14,047 nucleotides of DNA from CAYLZW01 sp964388085 (GTDB taxonomy: Bacteria > Myxococcota > UBA727 > CAYLZW01). The DNA lies in contig CAYLZW010000141.1 in NCBI GenBank assembly GCA_964388085.1, positions 1 to 14,047 on the forward strand, in the 5' to 3' direction. Made by a program: the position numbers and the translations under genes. Positions 6,168 to 12,704 of this stretch are shown piece after piece; position 1 is the first letter of the stretch; each line of letters opens with the position of its first letter. A model generated the notes under the pieces. The model made no database searches. It saw only the letters and a program-made list of their open reading frames with translations, and was not told the DNA's origin.

Positions 6168-8723
6168 ATGCGCGCAGTCTCCGTCGCAACGGTCTGGTCG
6201 ATCGCGCTCGCGTCGAGCGTCGTCTCCCTCGGCTGCTTCGAGATCGAGGAGCGGCCGCCCGACGCCGGCGTGACCGGATCGTCGCTGAACGGCCGCATCC
6301 TCGTCGTCGGCACCGAGAGCGCGCAGAGCGGCGCCATCGCCCATCGGCTGCAGCGTACCCGCAACGCCGTCGCCCAGCTCGCCGGCGGCGCGACGGTGCG
6401 CGCCGAGGAGCTCGAGGCGGCGCTGCCCGACGACGACACGGGTGCAGAACAGCTCGACGTGAAGCGGCGCCCGCTGCCCGAGGCGAAGCCCATCGAGCGC
6501 CTGCCGCTCGAGTGGCGCGCGGGCGAGGCCATCGTGCTGTTCGACAAGGGCCGTTATCAGGACAAGGCCGCCGTGCAGCGCGCGCTCGACGAGGTCAAGG
6601 CGCGGGCGGCGCGGCTCTCACCCGTCGTGCGCGAGGCCACGCTCCGCGTGACGTCGTGCACCGCGCGCTGGTTCTGCCTCGTCACGCTCACGCACGAGGG
6701 CGAGAAGCCGCTCTCGCTCGACGACACCACGCGCGCGGCCAAGGCGCTGCAAGCGGCCCGCGGCGACGAGCTGCGCGTGGTCTCGCGCAACTTCCTGAAG
6801 AGCGCGCTGCGCTTCCCGAACGATCCCTACTACCCGAGCCAGTGGCACTACGACTTCGCGCGCCTGCCCGCTGCCTGGGACATCACCACCGGCGCGGACG
6901 ATCTCGTGGTCGCCGTCGTCGACGGCGGGCTGCGGCTGCAGCACCCGGACATCATCGGCCGCGTGGTGCAGGGCGCCGATCTGATCGGCTCCGAGGAGAT
7001 CGCGGGCGACGGCAATGGGCGCGATCCCGATCCGAACGATCCCGGCGACGAGGCGCTCGGACAGAACCAGTCGTCGTGGCACGGCACGCACGTGACCGGC
7101 ACCATCGCCGCGTCCACCGACAACGGGCAGGGCGTCTCCGGCGTCTTGTGGAAGGGCAAGGTGCAGCCCGTGCGCGTGCTCGGCATGGGCGCGCAGGGCA
7201 CGGACTTCGACATCCTCTCGGGCGTCATGTGGGCGGTCGCCGATCCCGAGGTCGAGGGCGTGCCCTCGAACACGACGCCGGCGAAGGTCATCAACATGAG
7301 CCTCGGCGGCCCGGCGGACGCCGAGGGCACGCAGACCTGGGCCGAGATCCTGAACACCATCACCGACACGCAGAAGGAGCAGTACGGCCGGCCGATCTTC
7401 ATCGCCGCCGCCGGCAACTCGAACGAGATGGTCGACACCATCGTGCCCGCCAACATCCCCGGCGTCATCACCGTCGGCGCCACGCGCTACGACGGCCGCC
7501 GCGCGGAGTACTCGAACTGGGGCGCCGCCGTCGACGTCATGGCGCCGGGCGGGCAGGTGAACGTCGACCAGAACGTCGACGGTCAGCCGGACGGCATCCT
7601 GTCGCTGTTCGACAACGACTACAATTTCGAACAGGGCACGAGCATGGCCGCGCCGCACGTCTCCGGCATCGTCGGCCTGCTCGTCAGCATCAAGCCGGAC
7701 CTCGACCAGGCAGAGGCGCAGACGATCTTGCGCAACACCGCGAACCCGGCCGGCCTCTGCAACGAGGGCTGCGGCACCGGGCACGTCGACGCCGCGGCGG
7801 CGCTGCTCGCGGCCGGCGGCGTCGTGCAGGAGGAGCCGCTGCTCGCCGTCGACGTCACGCGCATCATCTATCAGCCCACCATCACGCAGATGCCGGTGGT
7901 GGTGTTGAACCTCGGCAACGCCGAGCTCACCTGGACCACCGAGGTCGTCGGCGCGCAGGCCGCCCTCTACAGCGTCAGCCCCGCCTCCGGGACGCTGGCC
8001 GCCGTGAGCGCCTCCGAGGTCACCGTCTCGCTGAGCCGCGGCGCCTTCGAGACCGGCAGCGCCAACCTGCAATTCATCGGCACGGGCGCGGCCGTGAACC
8101 AGGTCGTGCGTGTGGAGCTCTATTTCAATGATCAGGCCGTACCGGTGCAGACCGATCTCGCCTCCGTCGAGGTGCTCGCCTACCGCGTCAACGAGGCCGA
8201 GGAGCTCGAGCTCGCGTACGACACCAAGGCGCTCAGGCAGCAGAACTTCGTCTGGCGCATGGACGGCGTTTTGCCCGGCACCTATTACGTGTTCGCCGTC
8301 GGCGACGACAACAATGACGGCATCTTCGATCCGCAGCGCGAGAGCTTCGGCACCTGGCCGCTGACCAGCAATCCCGAGCCCATCGAGGTCGGCGAGGCGC
8401 AGAACTTCACCGGCATCGAGTTCGGGCTGTCGGGCGGCTTCCGCATCGACGGCGAGGGCGCCGCCGGCGGCCCGTGCACCGACGCGCTCGACTGCACCTT
8501 CGCGGGGGACGCCGAGTGCCTCGACGCCTGGCCCGGCGGCTACTGCACGCGCACCTGCGACGACGGCTTCTGCGGCGCGGGCGCCTCGTGCGAGATCCTC
8601 GAGTGCGGCGCCGGCGTACCGTGCAATGTCTGCTTGTCGGCGTGCGTGAGCGAAGGCCAATGTCGCGCGGACGAAGGCTATTTGTGCGATCCCTTCGGCA
8701 CGTGCACGCCCGAGGGTTTCTGA
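6168..8723 (+). CDS. Lipid-anchored subtilisin-family (S8) serine protease with Cys-rich tail
   Basis: The 851-aa product is a predicted surface or periplasmic subtilase. ATG 6168 has AGGAG at 6157-6161. A signal peptide ends in SLG-C23, so a lipoprotein is likely although the lipobox is not ideal. Residues about 24-235 form a propeptide region with an inhibitor-I9-like stretch (AIVLFDKGRYQDKAAVQRAL). The catalytic domain (about 240-545) has all parts: VVAVVDGG with Asp252, HGTHVTG with His305, AAAGNSN with oxyanion Asn417, and GTSMAAPHVSG with Ser492. A beta-rich domain follows (about 560-650), then a module with the Ca-binding-like loop DDNNDGIFD (713-721), then 14 Cys between 770 and the end. 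It is expected to be active, unlike the protease-like genes to its left. No clear promoter was found in the 138 bp upstream. Confidence 0.95.
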   Translation: MRAVSVATVWSIALASSVVSLGCFEIEERPPDAGVTGSSLNGRILVVGTESAQSGAIAHRLQRTRNAVAQLAGGATVRAEELEAALPDDDTGAEQLDVKRRPLPEAKPIERLPLEWRAGEAIVLFDKGRYQDKAAVQRALDEVKARAARLSPVVREATLRVTSCTARWFCLVTLTHEGEKPLSLDDTTRAAKALQAARGDELRVVSRNFLKSALRFPNDPYYPSQWHYDFARLPAAWDITTGADDLVVAVVDGGLRLQHPDIIGRVVQGADLIGSEEIAGDGNGRDPDPNDPGDEALGQNQSSWHGTHVTGTIAASTDNGQGVSGVLWKGKVQPVRVLGMGAQGTDFDILSGVMWAVADPEVEGVPSNTTPAKVINMSLGGPADAEGTQTWAEILNTITDTQKEQYGRPIFIAAAGNSNEMVDTIVPANIPGVITVGATRYDGRRAEYSNWGAAVDVMAPGGQVNVDQNVDGQPDGILSLFDNDYNFEQGTSMAAPHVSGIVGLLVSIKPDLDQAEAQTILRNTANPAGLCNEGCGTGHVDAAAALLAAGGVVQEEPLLAVDVTRIIYQPTITQMPVVVLNLGNAELTWTTEVVGAQAALYSVSPASGTLAAVSASEVTVSLSRGAFETGSANLQFIGTGAAVNQVVRVELYFNDQAVPVQTDLASVEVLAYRVNEAEELELAYDTKALRQQNFVWRMDGVLPGTYYVFAVGDDNNDGIFDPQRESFGTWPLTSNPEPIEVGEAQNFTGIEFGLSGGFRIDGEGAAGGPCTDALDCTFAGDAECLDAWPGGYCTRTCDDGFCGAGASCEILECGAGVPCNVCLSACVSEGQCRADEGYLCDPFGTCTPEGF

Positions 8724-8760
8724 CCTTCCGAGCGGCTGGTTTTTGCGCACTGTCTCGCGC

Positions 8761-8789
8761 TTGAACGCCAATGGGCCTCGGGGTACGCA
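8761..8789 (+). promoter_or_regulatory. Sigma-70-type promoter candidate for the acidic lipoprotein
   Basis: TTGAAC (8761-8766) and TACGCA (8784-8789) are separated by exactly 17 bp in the 88-bp gap after the subtilase gene. Transcription would start near 8796, leaving a very short leader into the SD at 8801. The -35 is good and the -10 weak. Confidence 0.4.
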
Positions 8790-8811
8790 GCGGACTCATC
8801 GGAGGTGAGCC

Positions 8812-9369
8812 ATGCGTACCGTGTCGTCTTGGGTGCTCTTTTCGTCCGTCGCGCTTCTATCCTTCGCGTCCTGCGCCCCCGGCGAAGGCGGCGGTGACGG
8901 CGGCACCGACGGGGGTGACGTCGAATGTGAGGCGAGGTGCGAGGGCGACACCGCGTTCACCTGCGACCAGGACGGCAACGAGACCGAGACCGACTGCACG
9001 GTGGACTTCAGCAGCTGTCTCGAGATCAATGGGGCGGTCGGCTGCGCGGCGGCGGTGGGCGAGAGCTGCCTCGTCGACGGCATCCTGTCCCTGTGCGAGG
9101 GAACGGAAGCAGGCTGCATCGACGAGAGCGACACCATCGTCTGCGAGGAGGACGTGCCGCAGTGCGAGGAGAGCGAAGAGCGCAGCTGCGACGGTGAGGT
9201 CTTCATCAGCGACTGCGAGGGCGGCCAGCCCTTCCGCATCAATTGTGAGGCCTACGCCGGCATCTGCGAGGACGACACGGGCTGCATCACGCCGGTGGAC
9301 AGCTTCTGCGACGACTTCGACTTCTTCTGCGAAGACGGCCTCACCTGTAACGACAACATCTGCGAATGA
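8812..9369 (+). CDS. Acidic Cys-rich lipoprotein with three Cys/Gly repeats
   Basis: The 185-aa product is a predicted lipoprotein of unknown role. ATG 8812 has an excellent SD, GGAGGTGA (8801-8808). The signal peptide ends in FAS-C21. A Gly/Asp linker follows, then about 145 residues with 20 Cys arranged in repeated modules of the type C-x(4-9)-C-x2-G-x(5)-C-x(6)-C-x(5)-GC, for example CEGDTAFTCDQDGNETETDC and CDGEVFISDCEGGQPF. By my count the mature part has about 45 Asp/Glu against 3 Arg and no Lys. The even number of Cys suggests ten disulfides outside the cytoplasm. Such modules are common in myxobacterial surface proteins. It has its own promoter candidate and terminator, so it is probably monocistronic or ends a unit started by the subtilase gene. 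Metal binding is possible but not shown. Confidence 0.85.
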   Translation: MRTVSSWVLFSSVALLSFASCAPGEGGGDGGTDGGDVECEARCEGDTAFTCDQDGNETETDCTVDFSSCLEINGAVGCAAAVGESCLVDGILSLCEGTEAGCIDESDTIVCEEDVPQCEESEERSCDGEVFISDCEGGQPFRINCEAYAGICEDDTGCITPVDSFCDDFDFFCEDGLTCNDNICE

Positions 9370-9394
9370 GCTGACGCTCGGCCGCTGAACGACG

Positions 9395-9436
9395 GGCGCC
9401 GGCGCGAGACCCATCGCGCCGGCGCCTTTGCCGTTT
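9395..9436 (+). terminator. Strong intrinsic terminator after the acidic lipoprotein gene
   Basis: A perfect 13-bp stem GGCGCCGGCGCGA/TCGCGCCGGCGCC (9395-9407 with 9414-9426) encloses a 6-nt loop. TTTGCCGTTTT follows. It sits 25 bases past the stop and separates this gene from the next promoter at 9445. Confidence 0.85.
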
Positions 9437-9444
9437 TCGTGAAG

Positions 9445-9473
9445 TTGACCCTCGGGGCACAGCGACGCACACT
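9445..9473 (+). promoter_or_regulatory. Sigma-70-type promoter candidate for the TolB-N-like gene
   Basis: TTGACC (9445-9450) and CACACT (9468-9473) are spaced by exactly 17 bp, nine bases after the preceding terminator and 42 bases before the ATG at 9516. This is the best promoter match in the window. It would serve the gene pair 9516-12678. Confidence 0.55.
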
Positions 9474-9515
9474 GCGCGCAGAATCCGCCTCGATCCCAGC
9501 TCCACGAGGGTGAGC

Positions 9516-10328
9516 ATGTCCGTCCGCGCGGCCTCGCTGCTCCTTGCGCTCGTCACCGCGTTCGGCGCCGACAGCGGCCGAGCCGAAGACGCGGTCGACG
9601 CGCGGCTGGTGGTGTTCCCGCTCGGCGGCGACCTCTCCGCCGCCGACCGGCGCCTGTTCGACGCCATGCTGCTCGGAGAGCTGCGTAAACAAGCGGGCGT
9701 GGCGCTCGTGCCCGACGATGTCCGCGAGGTGCACGTCGAGGCCACGCGCTCGCTGGGCCTTGGCTGCGAGAGCCCGAGCGACGTGCGCGCGGACTGCGCC
9801 GCCGAGGTCGCGCGGCTCGCGGGGGCGCGCTTCGCGATCTTCGGCGCCGCGCTCAGCCAGGGGCGCGAGGTCCACGTCGAGCTCTTCGACACCCAGGCCG
9901 GCAGCGCGGTGACGGAGACCTCCGCGACGCTGCCGCCGCCGGGCGAGTCCTTCACGCCGGTGACGCGGTCGGTCGTCAAAGCCCTGCTCACGGGCACGAC
10001 GCTCGCGCGTGCGCCGGCGTCCAGCCCGACCGGCGGGCGGGACGGGGAGGTAGGCGCCGCCGACCCCGGCGCGGAGCTTCTCTGGTGGATCTCCGCCGGC
10101 GTCGCGGCCGGCGTGGCCGTGGCGCTGTTCGCCGGCGCAGGCGGCGTGCTCGCCTACGGCTCCTTGCGGCCGGCGGCGCTCTCGCCCGACGCTTCGCCGG
10201 CTGACAAAGAGGCGAGGAAGGCCGAGAATCAGGCGCTCAATGTAGGCGGACCTGCGCTGTTCGCCCTGGGCGGGGTCGGGCTGCTCGCCGCGGTCGCGTT
10301 GTCGAGCGTTCCGCTCTTCGTCGAGTAG
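9516..10328 (+). CDS. Exported TolB-N-like protein with two C-terminal membrane segments
   Basis: The 270-aa product is of unknown function. I choose ATG 9516 because GAGGGTGA (9506-9513) is well placed for it; a GTG at 9510 lies within that SD. A signal peptide follows (SVRAASLLLALVTAFGADSG). Residues about 28-150 have the alternating strand and helix order of TolB-N/CsgG-like periplasmic domains: RLVVFPLGGDLSAADRRLFD, then a two-Cys stretch, LAGARFAIFGAAL and REVHVELFDTQAGSAV. After a Pro/Gly linker come two hydrophobic segments (about 188-217 and 243-268) joined by a charged loop. The layout suggests an outer sensory or binding domain held at the membrane. It is followed after 43 bp by the Ig/LRR lipoprotein gene, probably co-transcribed. 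Confidence 0.7.
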   Translation: MSVRAASLLLALVTAFGADSGRAEDAVDARLVVFPLGGDLSAADRRLFDAMLLGELRKQAGVALVPDDVREVHVEATRSLGLGCESPSDVRADCAAEVARLAGARFAIFGAALSQGREVHVELFDTQAGSAVTETSATLPPPGESFTPVTRSVVKALLTGTTLARAPASSPTGGRDGEVGAADPGAELLWWISAGVAAGVAVALFAGAGGVLAYGSLRPAALSPDASPADKEARKAENQALNVGGPALFALGGVGLLAAVALSSVPLFVE

Positions 10329-10371
10329 ACTCGAGACAAGCCCGAGCGAGCAGCGCGGCGGGGAGGGAACG

Positions 10372-12678
10372 ATGGTCGGTGCATCCCAACGGACGGCGCG
10401 CGCATTGGCGCTCACGGCGTGCGCGCTCTCGCTCTCCTCTTGCGTCGCCAACGGCGTCTGCTCTTCCGACGACGACTGCGGCGAGGGCGCGCGCTGTGAC
10501 GTCGCGTACGGGCTCTGCCAGCAGACCTGCACGGACGACGCGCAGTGCCCGAGCGGCGCCTGCCACGACGGCGTGTGCGGCGACGTCATCGCGGAGATCG
10601 ACGGCGGCCCCCTGCCGCTCCCCGACGCCGGTCCCGACGCGCTCTCGGTGCAGGTCTCCTCGAGCCCCCAGATCGTAGCGGCCGGTGACGAGGTGAAGCT
10701 CGAGTGGTCCGCCTCGTCCTCGGCGATCAGCTGCCGGGCCAGCGCGCAGACCGTCTTCGACGACGAGCCGAGCGTGCTCCCGGACGTGTCCACCGAGGGG
10801 ACCGGCAGCGCCTTCGTCCCTGTCGAGCAGGACACCACCTTCCGCGTCTCCTGCTCCGACGCCGCCGGCGACATCCGCTTCGACGACACCACCGTCGACG
10901 TGGAGGTGGCCGGCACGCTGAGCGCCTCGACGGACGCGCTCAACGCCGGCCAGAGCGTCACGCTCAGCTGGGTGACGTTCGGCGCCTCGACCTGCGCGCT
11001 GCACGACGCCGACAGTGACGCGCTCGTCTTCGCCGTCCCGCCCTCCGACGTGCCGGGGGGGACGTACACCTTCGCGCCGACGAGCACGCGCTACCTGCTG
11101 CGCTGCGACGGCGTCGATCTGCCGCCGATCAACCTCTCGCTCGCGTCGTTGTCGCCGGTGACGGCGCTGCCCGCGGCCATCGGGCCCACGCCCGAGCAGG
11201 TGACCTTGAGCTGGTCCTACGTCGGGCCGCCGAGCTGCTCGGTCCGGGTCGGCGGCGAGGTGCGCGAGGACGAGGTGCCGGGGCCGAGCGCGCCGGGGCA
11301 TCAGCTCACGCTCTCGGGCAGCGCCGACATCGTCGTCAGCTGCACGGGGCATGACGCCGTGCTGACGAAGACGCTGACGGTGCCGCGGCTCATCGAGTCC
11401 TTCACCGCCGTGGAGACCGGCAGCGAGAGCGCGCCGCCGCTCGGCTACGGACAGGGCGCGACCCTGACGTGGCAGCCGGCGGCACAAGCGACCTGCGAGC
11501 TGAACGGCGAGCCCCAGAGCGTTCAGCAGCACGTGGTCGCCGCGCTGACGACGAGCACGCCCTACACGCTCGTGTGCAGCGACGCGAGCGGCCGGAGCGC
11601 GAGCGCGACCCTGCAGGTGACGGTGCTGCCCGAGAAGCCGGTGTTGAGCGGCGAGATCGTGCCGCTGCTCGACGGAGATGGCCTCGTCACGGGCGGCGCG
11701 CTGGTGCTGACGGCCGCCACGAGCGACAACGCGCGCGCTTGTCAGGTAGAGGCCGCAGGAGGCGCGATCTCGTCGCTGCCGAGCCAGGGGGGCAGCGCCC
11801 CCGCGCGCGTGTTCACGGGCACCCCGGCGCCCGGCGACGGCGTCGTGGTCTACCGGGCGAGCTGCTCGTCCGACGACGCCGGCGCGCTCGCCCTCGAGTC
11901 CGACGAGACGGTCACCGTCTTCTACGGCGAGGTCGACTCCGAGGCAGGGGTTTTGACGGACGTGGGCGGCGCCGACCTGCTCGTCGGCGACATCGTGATC
12001 GGCCCCGACAGCGCGCTCACCTCGCTGGCCGCCCTCGGCAGCCTGCGCCAGGTGAGCGGCTTCGTCTGGCTCAGCGCCAACAACAACGCCGGCTTCAACG
12101 ATCTCGACGGGCTGCGCATCGAGCGCGTCATCGGTGACATCGAGATGCGCAGCAACGCGAACCTGCTCGACGTCGGCAAGGACCACGTCAGCGACGAGAA
12201 CCTCGACCAGGGATTCGCCTGGCTCGAGGAGGTGTACGGAGACATCTGGATCGGCTCGAACCCGAGCCTGCATTCCCTCGTGCTGCCGCGGCTGCGCACC
12301 GTCGGCGGCTCGTTCAAGGTCGATGACAACGGCGCGCTCGAGAAGGTCTCGCTGCCGGCGCTGACGACGATCAAAGGCCGGCTCTCGCTGCTCCTGACCC
12401 CGGCGCTCAGCGTCGGCGCCACCCCGGAGCACGGCTTCGACGCGCTCACCTCCGTCGGACAGGGCCTCGCCGTCGAGGGGACGGCCCTCAGCTCGGTGGA
12501 CGACTACTTCCCGCTGCTCTCGCAACACGGCAGCGGAACGTTCAGCGTGCGCGACAATGGCTCCCTGCCCTGCGCCGACGTGGTCGAGCTGTTCTGTCGC
12601 CTCAGCCCGCGGCCCGCCTTCGACGTCGAGGACAACAGCGGCAGCTGCGGCTGGAGCGCGGCGCCGACCTGCAACTGA
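10372..12678 (+). CDS. Surface lipoprotein: Cys-rich module, five Ig-like repeats, receptor-L/LRR-like domain
   Basis: The 768-aa product is a predicted surface lipoprotein. ATG 10372 has GGAGGG (10362-10367). The lipobox is LSS-C24. Residues about 25-70 are a Cys-rich module with C-x4-DDDC and QC-x4-C spacing common in myxobacterial proteins. Five Ig-like units follow, each with a core Trp, a Cys six to nine residues later and a second Cys near the unit's end. The Trp positions are 112, 200, 281 and 367; in the fifth the place is Ala448. Unit spacing is 81-88 residues. From about 527 to the end, repeated L..G.I.I..N..L segments (SGFVWLSANNNAGFNDLDGL, IGDIEMRSNANLLDVG, YGDIWIGSNPSLHSLVL) match receptor-L/LRR-like beta-helix repeats, ending in a Cys-containing cap. 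Adhesion or ligand binding is plausible; no catalytic motif is seen. Confidence 0.9.
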   Translation: MVGASQRTARALALTACALSLSSCVANGVCSSDDDCGEGARCDVAYGLCQQTCTDDAQCPSGACHDGVCGDVIAEIDGGPLPLPDAGPDALSVQVSSSPQIVAAGDEVKLEWSASSSAISCRASAQTVFDDEPSVLPDVSTEGTGSAFVPVEQDTTFRVSCSDAAGDIRFDDTTVDVEVAGTLSASTDALNAGQSVTLSWVTFGASTCALHDADSDALVFAVPPSDVPGGTYTFAPTSTRYLLRCDGVDLPPINLSLASLSPVTALPAAIGPTPEQVTLSWSYVGPPSCSVRVGGEVREDEVPGPSAPGHQLTLSGSADIVVSCTGHDAVLTKTLTVPRLIESFTAVETGSESAPPLGYGQGATLTWQPAAQATCELNGEPQSVQQHVVAALTTSTPYTLVCSDASGRSASATLQVTVLPEKPVLSGEIVPLLDGDGLVTGGALVLTAATSDNARACQVEAAGGAISSLPSQGGSAPARVFTGTPAPGDGVVVYRASCSSDDAGALALESDETVTVFYGEVDSEAGVLTDVGGADLLVGDIVIGPDSALTSLAALGSLRQVSGFVWLSANNNAGFNDLDGLRIERVIGDIEMRSNANLLDVGKDHVSDENLDQGFAWLEEVYGDIWIGSNPSLHSLVLPRLRTVGGSFKVDDNGALEKVSLPALTTIKGRLSLLLTPALSVGATPEHGFDALTSVGQGLAVEGTALSSVDDYFPLLSQHGSGTFSVRDNGSLPCADVVELFCRLSPRPAFDVEDNSGSCGWSAAPTCN

Positions 12679-12704
12679 GCGCTCGGTCTCGCTTCGAGGA
12701 CGCG

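Noticed and set aside
5043..6344. Upstream extension of the pseudoprotease frame through the DUF3108 gene
   Set aside because: The frame stays open but gives Ala/Arg/His-rich shadow sequence; the signal peptide begins at GTG 5042.
6618..8771. Long minus-strand open frame (717 codons) opposite the subtilase gene
   Set aside because: It is the antisense shadow of a high-GC gene: His/Val/Arg/Asp-rich with no domain, SD or signal, while the plus strand encodes a complete subtilase.
9252..11087. Minus-strand open frame of 611 codons spanning three plus-strand genes
   Set aside because: It crosses gene borders, a terminator and a promoter with no recognisable motif.
10237..12528. Long minus-strand open frame (763 codons) opposite the Ig/LRR lipoprotein gene
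   Set aside because: Composition is typical of an antisense shadow and no motif is seen; the opposite strand has SD, lipobox and repeats.
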